A stretch of DNA of 64,000 nt from Granulicella paludicola (lineage in GTDB: Bacteria > Acidobacteriota > Terriglobia > Terriglobales > Acidobacteriaceae), in the NCBI RefSeq assembly GCF_025685545.1, contig NZ_JAGSYC010000026.1, positions 124,001 through 188,000 of the forward strand, given 5' to 3'. Position 1 is the first letter of the stretch, and every line of letters starts with the position of its first letter. A program made the translations under genes and the position numbers. Below are positions 37,572-46,713 of this stretch, piece after piece. Under the pieces are notes generated by a model. The model did no database searches and was not told the DNA's origin. It saw nothing but the letters and a program-made list of their open reading frames with translations.

Positions 37572-38909
37572 ATGCGCGTGCGCCGCCTCCTCCTCATCTG
37601 CCTCTTCCTGACCTTCACCCTCGGCGCCCGCGCCAGCGAAACCCCAGCCGAGCACGCCGCCAGCGTCTACGCCCAGCAAGAGCTCGACGCTGCTCCGCGC
37701 CATGCCAACATCCCCGATTACTCGCTGTCTCCGGATGAGCTCGCGAAGTCCCGGCAGCTCAGTACCATTCGAGTCACCCTCCACTTCGTTGAGGAAGCCT
37801 GGAACATCCTCAGCCTGCTGATCCTCCTGGGACTGGGTGTCTTCGCCTGGATGCAGAAGGTTGCCGTGAAGCGCTTCCCGGGTAGCCGCTGGGCGCAGGG
37901 TTTCTTGTTTCTTCTCCTCTACCTTTTGGTGGACTTTCTCGTCAGTCTGCCGCTCGACGTCTATCAACAGCGACTCTCGCTGCAATACGGCCTCTCCGTG
38001 CAGAGCTGGCCGAGCTGGCTCGGCGACACCTCCAAGAGTCTCGGACTCACCTGGTTTTTTGGCGGCCTGATCATGATGTTGCTCTTCTACATCATCCGGA
38101 AATACCCCCGGCGCTGGTGGGTTGTCTTCTGGGGTTTCACCATCCCGCTGGTCTTCCTGATCATGTTTGCTGTCCCCTACATCAATCACCTGTTCAATCA
38201 CTACGAGCCGCTACAGCAGTCCAATCCAGAGCTCGTAACCCGGCTCGAACAGGTCGTGAAAAAAGGCCACATGGATATCCCACCGGAGCGCATGTACCTC
38301 ATGAAAGCCAGTGAGAAGGTCACCACGCTCAATGCCGATGTCGAAGGCTTTGGCTCCAGCAAACGCGTTGTCGTTTGGGATACGACGACACGCAAGATGA
38401 CACCCGATGAGATTCTGTTCGTCTTCGGCCACGAGTCCGGCCACTACGTCCTCGGTCACATCGAAACAGGACTCGCCGCAACGATCATGGGCCTCTTCCT
38501 TTCTTTCTTCTTCGCCTATTACTTCGTTCAGTGGGCCATCGGCACCTTTGGCCCCCGCTGGGGAATCTCCTCTCAAAATGACTGGGCTGCGCTCGCCGTC
38601 CTGCTCCTCGTTTTCTCCATCTTCGGGGTGATCTCTGAACCCATCGAAAACTCCTTCAGCCGCATGGACGAACATGCCGCCGACGTCTATGGGCAGGAAG
38701 CCGTCCACGGTCTCGTCGCCGATCCGCAGGCCGTCGCCAAAGGTGCGTTCGATGTACTCGGCAAAATCTCCTATGCCGATCCCAATCCCAGCCCCCTTTA
38801 CGAGTTCTGGACCTACAGCCACCCCGCCATCGGCCGCCGAGCCGCCTTTGCCACAGCCTACGACCCCTGGGCCCTCGGCATGGAACCGAAGTACTTCAAA
38901 AAGCAGTGA
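37572..38909 (+). CDS. M48 family membrane metalloprotease (Ste24/CAAX protease-like)
   Basis: From ATG 37572 (AGGAACC upstream) the 445-residue protein has a signal-like start (MRVRRLLLICLFLTFTLGARA), about seven membrane segments and the zinc motif FGHESGHYVLGH, with the third ligand in RMDEHAADVYGQEAV. The N-terminal half (LSLQYGLSVQSWPSWLGD) matches the Ste24/peptidase_M48_N region. Bacterial relatives take part in membrane protein quality control. It is divergent from the exported TldD-like gene across about 250 bp. Confidence 0.92.
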   Translation: MRVRRLLLICLFLTFTLGARASETPAEHAASVYAQQELDAAPRHANIPDYSLSPDELAKSRQLSTIRVTLHFVEEAWNILSLLILLGLGVFAWMQKVAVKRFPGSRWAQGFLFLLLYLLVDFLVSLPLDVYQQRLSLQYGLSVQSWPSWLGDTSKSLGLTWFFGGLIMMLLFYIIRKYPRRWWVVFWGFTIPLVFLIMFAVPYINHLFNHYEPLQQSNPELVTRLEQVVKKGHMDIPPERMYLMKASEKVTTLNADVEGFGSSKRVVVWDTTTRKMTPDEILFVFGHESGHYVLGHIETGLAATIMGLFLSFFFAYYFVQWAIGTFGPRWGISSQNDWAALAVLLLVFSIFGVISEPIENSFSRMDEHAADVYGQEAVHGLVADPQAVAKGAFDVLGKISYADPNPSPLYEFWTYSHPAIGRRAAFATAYDPWALGMEPKYFKKQ

Positions 38910-38932
38910 GCAGTGGGCAAGTGAGTAGACCC

Positions 38933-38964
38933 GGGTGCCCCATGTCCCGCTTCCGGGAACTGGG
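38933..38964. repeat. 32-nt palindrome, copy 2 (intergenic)
   Basis: GGGTGCCCCATGTCCC, a 6-nt loop and GGGAACTGGG; the stem has two mismatches. It lies 24 nt after the M48 protease stop. Confidence 0.75.
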
Positions 38965-39008
38965 TTCGCAGTATCTCAACACCACCCACATCACACCCAC
39001 CCCAAAGA

Positions 39009-39060
39009 TGTCATCTCGACCGAAGCGCGCAGCGAGTAGTGGAGAGACCCCTGTATCTCC
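39009..39060. repeat. Dispersed repeat of the TGTCATCTCGACCGAAG type
   Basis: The unit starts TGTCATCTCGACCGAAGC, continues with a CGCGCAGCGAG block and ends GGAGAGACCCCTGTATCTCC. Sequences of this style are widespread intergenic repeats in several phyla; only one copy is seen here. Confidence 0.5.
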
Positions 39061-39173
39061 GTAGCGATGTGCGAAGCACGAGCCTACCCACTCCAGCTCA
39101 AGCACTCTTCGCTCTGCGCTGAACCGAATCCCGACTTGACCCTCCACTCCCGACTCCGTACTCTCAACTCACC

Positions 39174-39512
39174 ATGGACTGCCTCTTCTGCAAGATCGCC
39201 TCCGGCGCCATCCCCGTCACGCGGCTCTACGAGGACGAGCTCGTTCTCGCCTTCCCCGACATCAACCCCCAGGCACCCGTCCACGTCCTCCTGATCCCGA
39301 AGCAGCACCATACCTCGCTCGCACACACCTCCGCCACCGATGCCCCACTCCTCGGCCAGCTCCTCGTCGCCGCCAACCTGGTCGCGCAACAGCAGGGACT
39401 CGAAAACGGATTCCGCACCGTCATCAACACCGGTGACGACGGCGGCCAGACCGTCCCCCACCTTCACCTGCACATCCTCGGCAAACGCCACATGGCATGG
39501 CCTCCGGGCTAA
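39174..39512 (+). CDS. HIT family protein (histidine triad nucleotide hydrolase)
   Basis: The 112-residue product matches HinT-like proteins: it begins DCLFCKIASGAIP, has VLLIPKQHH in the centre and the histidine triad HLHLHILG near the end. These enzymes hydrolyse nucleoside phosphoramidates such as adenylated lysine. The ATG at 39174 gives the standard length. It lies alone between two repeat-rich intergenic regions. Confidence 0.95.
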   Translation: MDCLFCKIASGAIPVTRLYEDELVLAFPDINPQAPVHVLLIPKQHHTSLAHTSATDAPLLGQLLVAANLVAQQQGLENGFRTVINTGDDGGQTVPHLHLHILGKRHMAWPPG

Positions 39513-40201
39513 AGCAGCTTCTCTTCTTTCGTTGTCATTCCCGCAGGGAATCTGCTGTTGTCTTTACCTTTGCCTCCACCTCTATTCCTTGTCATTCTGC
39601 AGCAAAGACGCCCCTTTTTGTCATTCCGCAGCGAAGCGAAGGAATCTGCATCTCCTTCTGGTTTGTCATTCCCGAAGGGAATCTGCTTCTGCTTCTGCTT
39701 TTGCTTTTGCCTTTGCCTTTGCCTTTGCCTTTGCCTTCTGGTTTGTTATTCCCGAAGGGAATCTGCTTCTGCCTTTGCTCTTGCTTCTGGATAAGTCTGG
39801 GCTTTGGCGCAGACTCTCCGCATCGCCCAAAAATCGGGCTTCAGCCAAAAGCATCGCCAAGACCACTGACGCCCTCACCCAACACTTAAAGTAGAGCTTG
39901 AGGTGGGTGTTAACTCCCGTGGTTCCACACTTCCCACCCCTCCGCCCGCGAATTTCCTGTCAAGCCCCGGTACCCCTTATCTCCAACATTCTAAAAGCGA
40001 TAAAAATTGCACTTTCACCCCTCTCCATTCGGTAGAATTAACTTATAGGGTGAAAAAGAGAAACGAACCTCTCTTCGGATGGCTCACGGAGTCGACCCGA
40101 ATGGAACAGACTCAACCCAGACTTAACCAACCTCGAATCAAGACTTTGATCGGAAAAGTACGGGGGGAGGGGGGGGTACCCTCCCTCGGACGGCATCGCA
40201 C
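39513..40201. other. Repeat-rich intergenic region upstream of birA
   Basis: The 690-bp stretch has no convincing gene. Its first 300 bp hold REP-like units and a microsatellite (annotated separately). Further on there is a G-rich run (six and seven G's, 40163-40176) about 25 nt before the birA start. Confidence 0.6.
39532..39771. repeat. Array of TGTCATTC-type REP units with a TTTGCC microsatellite
   Basis: Units of the form TTGTCATTCCCGAAGGGAAT followed by CTGCTTCT occur at about 39532, 39663 and 39744, and a longer variant TTGTCATTCCGCAGCGAAGC at 39618. Each has a short palindrome in the middle. Between 39690 and 39740 lies a run of TTCTGC/TTTTGC/TTTGCC tandem hexamers. Confidence 0.75.
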
Positions 40202-41011
40202 ATGTTGCATCACGAAGAACTTCGGGCCGCGCTGGTGGGAACGCGCTTTGCCAACCACCTCCATCATTTCCTCACCATCGACTCCACGAACTCCGCGCTG
40301 ATCGCAGCCGCCGCCAAAGGCGCGCCTGAAGGCACTGTTTATGTCGCCGACGAGCAGACAGCAGGTCGCGGTCGCGGCGGCCACAACTGGCATTCCGCTC
40401 CAGACGACGGTCTTTACCTCAGCGTCCTCGTCAAGCCTTCCCTGCGGCTGCGCGAAGCTCTCTGGCTTTCGCTCGCCACAGGTCTCGCAGCCAAAGCAGC
40501 GATCCACACCGCAGCCTGCATCAACGTCGACCTCCGCTGGCCGAACGACCTGCTGATCGGCAAACAGAAGCTCGGCGGCATCCTCGTCGAAACCTCCGCA
40601 GGCTCCGGCAACGACGCCCCGCTCCACTACGCAGTCATCGGCATCGGCATCAACCTGAACCACACCAGCTTTCCGGAAGAGCTCTATCCACTCGCCACCT
40701 CGGTCCGCCTCGTCACCGGCAACCCGCAAAACCGCCAGTCGGTGCTCATCACGCTGCTGCGCGCGCTCGACCGTGAACTCACGCTGCTCGAAGAAGCCAA
40801 TGCCCCGAACGCAAACGGCGAGCAGGAGTCCGTGCTCGACCGCTTCGCCAAGGCCTCCGAATGGGTTCACGGACGCCGCGTCGGCGTGCCCGAACAAGGC
40901 GGCTATACTGGGACGACCGCAGGTCTCGACAGCCGGGGCTTCCTCCTCGTCGACGCCGATGACGGCACACGACGCACCGTCCTTTCGGGCGGCGTTCGCG
41001 ACCTCATCTAG
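40202..41011 (+). CDS. birA: Biotin--[acetyl-CoA-carboxylase] ligase
   Basis: The 269-residue protein has the biotin ligase motifs TIDSTNSALIAAA, DEQTAGRGRGGHNWHSAPD (biotinyl-AMP loop), LRWPNDLLIGKQKLGGILVE and IGIGINLNH, and a C-terminal SH3-like domain (GRRVGVPEQ). It lacks the N-terminal DNA-binding domain of E. coli BirA, so it should be a ligase without repressor function. It activates biotin and attaches it to the carboxyl carrier protein of acetyl-CoA carboxylase. The downstream coaX gene begins 57 nt later, a common pairing. Confidence 0.94.
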   Translation: MLHHEELRAALVGTRFANHLHHFLTIDSTNSALIAAAAKGAPEGTVYVADEQTAGRGRGGHNWHSAPDDGLYLSVLVKPSLRLREALWLSLATGLAAKAAIHTAACINVDLRWPNDLLIGKQKLGGILVETSAGSGNDAPLHYAVIGIGINLNHTSFPEELYPLATSVRLVTGNPQNRQSVLITLLRALDRELTLLEEANAPNANGEQESVLDRFAKASEWVHGRRVGVPEQGGYTGTTAGLDSRGFLLVDADDGTRRTVLSGGVRDLI

Positions 41012-41067
41012 CGCAGAACCCTCGGTGCGGATCACTCAACATCACGAAGGACGAGGCAAGAAGGCTC

Positions 41068-41868
41068 ATGCTACTGGCACTCGATGTAGGCAACTCCAAC
41101 ACTGTTCTTGGGCTATACCAGCTCGCAGCGGAAGGCGTTCCCGCCCAGCTTGTCGCTGACTGGCGCATCACGACTCCGTACAAGCAGACTGCCGATGAAC
41201 TCGGCGTCCTCTTCCAGACGCTCTTCGCCATGCGCGGCATCAAGCATGAGGTCGTCACCGGCGTCGCGGTCTCCTCCGTAGTTCCGCCGCTGGATTCCAC
41301 ACTGCGTCGCGTCTGCGAGACCTACTTCAACGTCAAGCCGCTCTTCATCGAGCCCGGCGTAAAAACCGGCCTGCCCATTCTCACCGACAATCCCAGCGAG
41401 GTCGGCGCGGACCGCGTCGTCAATTGCGTTGCCGCCTTCGAACTCCTCGGCGGGCCAGCCATCATCGTCGACATGGGCACTGCAACCACCTTCGACGTCG
41501 TTAGCGCTAAGGGCGAGTTTCTCGGCGGTGCCATCGCTCCCGGCCTTGGCATCTCCGCCGATGCACTCTTTGCCCGCGCCGCACGCCTTACGCGCGTCGA
41601 GATTAAGAAACCCGCCAAGCTCATCGGCACCAGCACCACCGACAATCTGCAGATCGGCCTCTACTACGGCTACATCGGCCTCGTCGACGGCATCCTGGAA
41701 CGCATGATCCACGAGCTCGGTCCCGATACCAAGACCGTTGCTACCGGCGGCCTCGCCAAGCTCATCGCCGCCGATAGCAAGTACATCCACCAGGTCGACG
41801 AACGCCTCACACTCAACGGTCTTCGCATCATCTACGAACGCAATCAGGATCGGCACCGCCGACGGTAA
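41068..41868 (+). CDS. coaX: Type III pantothenate kinase
   Basis: The 266-residue product starts MLLALDVGNSNTVLGLY, the ASKHA phosphate motif of CoaX, and has VDMGTATTFDVVSAKGEFLGG and GAIAPGLGISADALFARAA. It phosphorylates pantothenate in the first step of coenzyme A synthesis, without the feedback control seen in CoaA. It follows birA in the same direction; a hairpin follows its stop codon. Confidence 0.95.
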   Translation: MLLALDVGNSNTVLGLYQLAAEGVPAQLVADWRITTPYKQTADELGVLFQTLFAMRGIKHEVVTGVAVSSVVPPLDSTLRRVCETYFNVKPLFIEPGVKTGLPILTDNPSEVGADRVVNCVAAFELLGGPAIIVDMGTATTFDVVSAKGEFLGGAIAPGLGISADALFARAARLTRVEIKKPAKLIGTSTTDNLQIGLYYGYIGLVDGILERMIHELGPDTKTVATGGLAKLIAADSKYIHQVDERLTLNGLRIIYERNQDRHRRR

Positions 41869-41869
41869 G

Positions 41870-41945
41870 GCAGTGAGAAGACAAGAGTGAAAAGAGGGAA
41901 CGCCCTTCACTCCTGTCTTCTCACTCCTGTCTTCTCACTGCCCCT
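41870..41945. repeat. Degenerate inverted repeat between coaX and the next gene
   Basis: GCAGTGAGAAGACAAGAGTG in the left arm is answered by TTCACTCCTGTCTTCTCACT in the right arm, and the CTGTCTTCTCACT word occurs twice there. It starts right after the coaX stop and ends at the start codon of the next gene. Confidence 0.65.
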
Positions 41946-41946
41946 C

Positions 41947-42678
41947 ATGAATTACTTTGAATACTTCTCCGAAATCGAAGAGCGCTTCAGCGCTCGGCGC
42001 GGCAGCATCCTGCTGTTGAGCACGCTCGACTGGGCGCTGATCGAGACATGGCGCGAAGCGGGCATTCCGCTCGAAGCCGTCCTGCGCGGCATAGACAACG
42101 CCTTCGACAAGCACGATCTGAAGACGCAGAAGGCCGGTAGCCGCAACCGCAAGGTCAACGGCCTCGCCTGGTGTTCGCAGGCCGTGATGGAAGCTGCCGA
42201 GGAGATGGTCGAAGCCGCCACCGGTACCGCGCCCGCCAAACGCGAGCCGCAGGAGAGCGGCTTCGAGACCGAACGCGTCGCAATCTTTCTCGAACGCAAC
42301 GCAGCCGCCTTGGAGTCCTCCAAAAATCTGGGTGCCCCATGTCCGGATTCTCGGACATGGGAAAGCATCACCTCCACTGCGACACGCCTCCGCGAACTCG
42401 CAGCGACCATGCGTTCTGAGGCGCCGATCGCGCTTGACGATCTCGACCGCACATTGACGGTGCTAGAAGAAAAGCTCTTCGCGTCGCTGCAGGCAGCAGC
42501 CACAGAAGAACAACTCGTCGCTTTGAAGACGCAGGCCGACAGAGAACTCGCGCCCTACCGCAGCAAGATGAGCACCGTGCAGCTACGCCAGGTGCAGACA
42601 CAGTTCCTGCACAAGAGGCTGCTTGAGCTTTTCCTTATTCCACGCCTCAGTCTTTTCTATATGGGCCACGAAGAATGA
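41947..42678 (+). CDS. Protein of unknown function, translationally coupled to an RNA methyltransferase gene
   Basis: The start at 41947 gives 243 residues beginning NYFEYFSEIEERFSARRGS. The N-terminal third (LLSTLDWALIETWREAGIPLEAVLRGID) looks like a small helical domain; the rest is helical with Glu/Ala-rich segments. A 32-nt palindrome is embedded in frame at 42330-42361 and codes for about ten residues (GAPCPDSRTW), which reads as an insertion between two helices. Its stop overlaps the ATG of the next gene (ATGA). I do not recognise a family; coupling hints at a role in RNA modification or ribosome assembly, but nothing in the sequence proves it. Confidence 0.7.
   Translation: MNYFEYFSEIEERFSARRGSILLLSTLDWALIETWREAGIPLEAVLRGIDNAFDKHDLKTQKAGSRNRKVNGLAWCSQAVMEAAEEMVEAATGTAPAKREPQESGFETERVAIFLERNAAALESSKNLGAPCPDSRTWESITSTATRLRELAATMRSEAPIALDDLDRTLTVLEEKLFASLQAAATEEQLVALKTQADRELAPYRSKMSTVQLRQVQTQFLHKRLLELFLIPRLSLFYMGHEE
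42330..42361. repeat. 32-nt palindrome, copy 3 (inside the unknown gene)
   Basis: GGGTGCCCCATGTCCG, loop GATTCT, then CGGACATGGG: a perfect 10-bp stem of the same length and layout as copies 1 and 2. It is translated in frame. Confidence 0.8.
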
Positions 42679-43832
42679 GCGAGCCAGTCCAATACCTAAC
42701 GCCGCGCTGTCCGCACTTCGGGAGCTGTGGTGGCTGTCAGTACCAGGACCTCTCGACCGAAGCCCAGCTTTCGCTCAAGCGAGAGTCACTCGCCGAGCTG
42801 CTTCGCAGTGCTGGTGTAAACGTGCTTGCGGAGATCCAGACACACGCATCCGAGCCCTACGGCTATCGCAATCGCATCCGTCTCCGCGTCGAGACGATGA
42901 ACGGCGAGCTGCAGCTCGGTTACAACGAGCGCGGCACGACAACGTTCCTGCCGATCACCACCTGCCCCATCGCGGCACCTGCACTCTGGAACACCGCGCA
43001 GTCACTCCTCGCCGCTGCGAACGAGGATCGGGACGCAGCTTTCTGGCTCGCCGCTGCCAGCGAGGTCGAGTTCTTCTGCAATCATGACGCGACGCAGCTT
43101 CAACTCACGTTGCTTTGCGCTCCCCGCACCAAGTCGCCGCAGGGCAGTTTCATCCGCGCCTTGAAGACGTTCCGCAACCACGCACCGGAAGGTATTACGC
43201 TCGTCGGTGCAGGAGCCATCGCCAGCGATCCACGCACCGGCCCAACAGGTCGCACGCTCGCCGAAGATGGCGCAGCCGGCCTGAACTACCGCGTCGGCGA
43301 CGAAACCTACTGGATCACCCGCGGCGGCTTCTTTCAGATCAACCGTTTCCTGCTGGAAGCCCTTGTCGACCTCGTCTGCGATGATCGCAAAGGCGCATTG
43401 GCTTGGGACCTCTTCAGCGGAGTCGGCCTCTTCTCTCGCGTGCTGGCCCGCAGCTTCACGCAGGTCACTGCCGTGGAGTCGCATCCCGGCGCGATTGCCG
43501 ATCTGCGCAACACCTTCCGCAAGCTTGGCCCTGCGTACACCGCAGTCGAAGCCACCGTCCTCGACTATTTACGCAAGGCCAACCTCCAGCGCGAACGCCC
43601 TGAATTGGTCGTGCTCGATCCGCCACGTGCTGGCGCAGGTGTCGAAGCCTGTGAACTGCTGCTGCGCATCGCACCCAGCAACATCGTTTACGTCTCATGC
43701 GATCCAACGACACTCGCTCGCGATCTCGCCGTGCTGCAAAACAGCTACACGATCGACGCGCTGCACCTGATGGACCTCTTCCCGCAGACCTCGCATCTCG
43801 AGACCGTCGCCATCCTCAGCCGAACAAGCTAA
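42675..43832 (+). CDS. RlmD/TrmA-family 23S rRNA (uracil-C5)-methyltransferase
   Basis: The 385-residue protein begins with an iron-sulfur cluster motif (CPHFGSCGGCQYQDL), has the SAM-binding motif AWDLFSGVGLFSRVLA, and ends with the catalytic region LDPPRAGAGVEACELLL and VYVSCDPTTLARDLAVL, whose Cys attacks uracil C6. The N-terminal TRAM domain of RlmD is absent, so the exact target (U1939, U747 or U54 of tRNA) is open. Its start overlaps the stop of the upstream unknown gene. Confidence 0.9.
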   Translation: MSEPVQYLTPRCPHFGSCGGCQYQDLSTEAQLSLKRESLAELLRSAGVNVLAEIQTHASEPYGYRNRIRLRVETMNGELQLGYNERGTTTFLPITTCPIAAPALWNTAQSLLAAANEDRDAAFWLAAASEVEFFCNHDATQLQLTLLCAPRTKSPQGSFIRALKTFRNHAPEGITLVGAGAIASDPRTGPTGRTLAEDGAAGLNYRVGDETYWITRGGFFQINRFLLEALVDLVCDDRKGALAWDLFSGVGLFSRVLARSFTQVTAVESHPGAIADLRNTFRKLGPAYTAVEATVLDYLRKANLQRERPELVVLDPPRAGAGVEACELLLRIAPSNIVYVSCDPTTLARDLAVLQNSYTIDALHLMDLFPQTSHLETVAILSRTS

Positions 43833-43898
43833 ACTTATCGCATCCCTCCACGCGGGTCCTCATCCTTAATCCCTGATCCTGGTTTTTAGGCGCTTCTC

Positions 43899-46646
43899 AT
43901 GCGGGCAGTCGGCGCTGCGACTCATTGGATGAACGAACCTTTAGTCGTAGAGCCCTTGCGCCTGCGACGAGTGCCCATGCTGTGCGCTGCCATCAGCTTC
44001 GCCGCAGGTGAGATACTTGCGCGCCATTGGCAGCCGACGCTATTGCTCGCACTATGCATTGCGTTGTTCCTGGTACTCACGTTAATAAGTATGCGCATTG
44101 CTCCGTGCGTAGTGCTGGTGCCAGCTCTCGCCATGTGGTGTGCAGCTGGCTGCTGGTGCGCGCAAATGCAACCCCCACTCGCCGAGCACCGTGCCCTGCA
44201 AACCTACGCGGACGGCCTCAATCGCATCGTGCGTGGCCGCATCGTGCGCGTGCGCCTGCTGCCTCCACAGCAATCCATGCAGGAACGGCCCTTGCATCCC
44301 TGGGAGATCGAACCCGGCGGATGGGAGACCGACACGAATCCGCCGCTGCAGTCGGTCGACCTCGACATCTCCGCTGTCGAAGAGATGACCCCCGACACAG
44401 ACATCATGCAGCCCAACTCCGGCGGCGTCCGCGTGCTGCTGACCGGCGGCACCTTGCCCTTGCACTGCGGCAACGTCGTTGAGATTCCGCTGCGCCTGCG
44501 AACACCGGACATCTATCGCGACCCCGGAGCCTTCTCCTACGCGAACCAGTTGCTCAGCGAAGGCATCGACCTTACGGCAAGTACAAAGCCGAACCGCGTC
44601 GTGCAACTTGACGCCGCATCTGCCAGCGTCCGCTGCCGTATCTACGCTGCACAGGCATGGGCTGGCGAGCGACTCGATACCTACTTCGCCTCGCGCGCCA
44701 ACGCAACGCTGCCAGCGACGTTGCGGATAAGCCGCGAAGACGCAGGCATGTTGAACGCGATGCTCTTTGGCAATCGCACCGCACTCGGTACAACGTTGCG
44801 GGATGCCTTTCAGCGCACCGGCACCTTCCATCTCTTCGTTGTCTCAGGTCTGCACGTCGCCCTGCTGGCGAGCGGTCTCTTCTGGATCTTTCGTCGCCTG
44901 CGACTACCCGAAGGCGCAGCCGTCGTCACAACCATCACCCTGACGACCGCCTACACTCTGCTCACCGGCTTTGGTGTACCAGCACAACGCGCACTGCTGA
45001 TGACCTCGCTCTATCTGCTTGCACTGTGGCTCGACCGCGAAAGCAATGCACTCAACGCGCTGGGATTCGCTGCCTGCATCGTGCTGCTGCTCGATCCGCG
45101 CAGCCTCTTCGAGTCCAGCTTTCAAATGACCTTCCTCGTCATCGTCGCCATCGCAGGCGTCGCCGCGCCGATCATTCAACGCACACTGCATCCGTATGCG
45201 CGATCACTCAAGCTGCTGCATGTTCTCGCACTCGATGCCTTCCTTCCGCCACGGCTTGCGCAGTTCCGCGTGCGTGTTCGGATGTTCTGCATCCTCGCTC
45301 AAAGCCTGCTGGGTCGCCCGCTTCGTTCTCTTCCGATCTGGCTGCTGCGGCTGATGTATCACCTCGCCGAAGCCTGTATCGTGAGCCTCGCCGCCGAGCT
45401 CTGTCTGGTGATACCGATGGCGATTTACTTCCACCGCGCGACACTGTTGGCGCTGCCTCTGAACCTGCTGAATATACCCCTGCTTGCCGCTCTGTTGTGT
45501 GCAGCTCTAACGATGTTCTGCGCAGCTCTGATCAGCAACTGGCTCGCAGCAATCCCCGCAGCTCTCACCGCTTTGCTACTGCACGCCATGCGCTTCACGG
45601 TGCTGCACCTGCAAACCGCACCTCTCGCAGATATCCGGATGCCCGCGCCATCCATGCTGGCAATCGCAGTCGCCATCGCGATGATCGCTGCAGGCTGCAT
45701 CCTTTTGTGCGAACGCAGCCGCACGCTCGTCATCGCTGGAACCACTCTAGCCTTACTCGTTCCTCTTGTAACGCTGTACCCGGCAAGACCCCTTCTCCAT
45801 GCCGGCGTGCTCGAGATCACAGCGCTCGATGTTGGCCAGGGCGACTCGCTGCTGACCGTCGCGCCCGATGGCCACACCCTGCTCATCGACGCAGGCGGCC
45901 CGGTCGGTCGCGGCGGAGGCACCGCGATCAGCAGCTGGGACATCGGCGAAGAGATCGTCGCACCGTATCTATGGTCGCGACGCATCCGGCGACTCGACGT
46001 CGTAGCTCTCACGCATGCGCACTCCGACCACATGGGTGGCATGCCAGCGGTCTTACGTGACCTCCGCCCGCGTGAGTTGTGGCTTAGCATTGAGCCTGCC
46101 GATTCGCCAGGTCTCAAGGCCTTACTCGACGAGGCCCAGCGATTGTCGATTCCTGTAAGACACTTGCGTGCGGGAGACACCTTTGCCTGGGGCGACACTC
46201 AAATTGCGGTGCTCGCGCCTGAACTGGGTTATGGCAATGATCGCGCTCCTGTAAACAACGATTCTCTCGTACTCCGTATCGACTACGATCGGTCCAGCGC
46301 GCTGCTCGAAGGCGACGCGGAAGCCAGCAGCGAAGACGCGATGCTGAACCACCATCGTCTTTCCCCAGTCACGTTGCTGAAGGTGGGCCATCACGGCAGC
46401 AAGAGCTCCACCACTGCGGAGTTCCTCGATGCCGTCGCACCGCGCGCTGCCGTCATCAGCGTGGGCCGCCATAACACCTTCGGGCATCCGCGCGCTGAGG
46501 TGCTCGAGCGCCTGGAAGCAGCGCACACCCGCACCTATCGCACGGACCGTAACGGTGTGGAGACCTTCCTGCTCGACAGAGACGGCGCGATCACCGCCAG
46601 TTCCGCGCTTGTTCCGCTGTCTGTTTCCACAGAGCCCTGGGACTAG
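43899..46646 (+). CDS. comEC: ComEC/Rec2 family DNA-uptake channel
   Basis: The 915-residue protein has the three ComEC parts: an N-terminal DUF4131 region, a competence domain with many membrane segments (GTFHLFVVSGLHVALLASGL is its signature, also GVPAQRALLMTSLYLLALWL) and a C-terminal metallo-beta-lactamase domain with DVGQGDSLLTVAPDG, ALTHAHSDHMGGM and KVGHHGSKSSTT. ComEC passes single-stranded DNA through the inner membrane during natural transformation. It is intact here, so competence is possible. An ATG at 43929 is an alternative start. Confidence 0.94.
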   Translation: MRAVGAATHWMNEPLVVEPLRLRRVPMLCAAISFAAGEILARHWQPTLLLALCIALFLVLTLISMRIAPCVVLVPALAMWCAAGCWCAQMQPPLAEHRALQTYADGLNRIVRGRIVRVRLLPPQQSMQERPLHPWEIEPGGWETDTNPPLQSVDLDISAVEEMTPDTDIMQPNSGGVRVLLTGGTLPLHCGNVVEIPLRLRTPDIYRDPGAFSYANQLLSEGIDLTASTKPNRVVQLDAASASVRCRIYAAQAWAGERLDTYFASRANATLPATLRISREDAGMLNAMLFGNRTALGTTLRDAFQRTGTFHLFVVSGLHVALLASGLFWIFRRLRLPEGAAVVTTITLTTAYTLLTGFGVPAQRALLMTSLYLLALWLDRESNALNALGFAACIVLLLDPRSLFESSFQMTFLVIVAIAGVAAPIIQRTLHPYARSLKLLHVLALDAFLPPRLAQFRVRVRMFCILAQSLLGRPLRSLPIWLLRLMYHLAEACIVSLAAELCLVIPMAIYFHRATLLALPLNLLNIPLLAALLCAALTMFCAALISNWLAAIPAALTALLLHAMRFTVLHLQTAPLADIRMPAPSMLAIAVAIAMIAAGCILLCERSRTLVIAGTTLALLVPLVTLYPARPLLHAGVLEITALDVGQGDSLLTVAPDGHTLLIDAGGPVGRGGGTAISSWDIGEEIVAPYLWSRRIRRLDVVALTHAHSDHMGGMPAVLRDLRPRELWLSIEPADSPGLKALLDEAQRLSIPVRHLRAGDTFAWGDTQIAVLAPELGYGNDRAPVNNDSLVLRIDYDRSSALLEGDAEASSEDAMLNHHRLSPVTLLKVGHHGSKSSTTAEFLDAVAPRAAVISVGRHNTFGHPRAEVLERLEAAHTRTYRTDRNGVETFLLDRDGAITASSALVPLSVSTEPWD

Positions 46647-46713
46647 AATGCCAGCAAGCTGAGCTTGAACGGGACGCTCCAAATCCAACGCACGCCAACC
46701 GCGCAGGAGACTT

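Noticed and set aside
39690..39740. Possible CRISPR or VNTR-coded peptide in the TTTGCC tract
   Set aside because: The repeat unit is six bases with no spacers and is not in a supported reading frame; it is a microsatellite.
40163..40176. G-run before birA as a phase-variable switch
   Set aside because: The runs are only six and seven G's, lie outside the coding region and between no recognisable promoter boxes.
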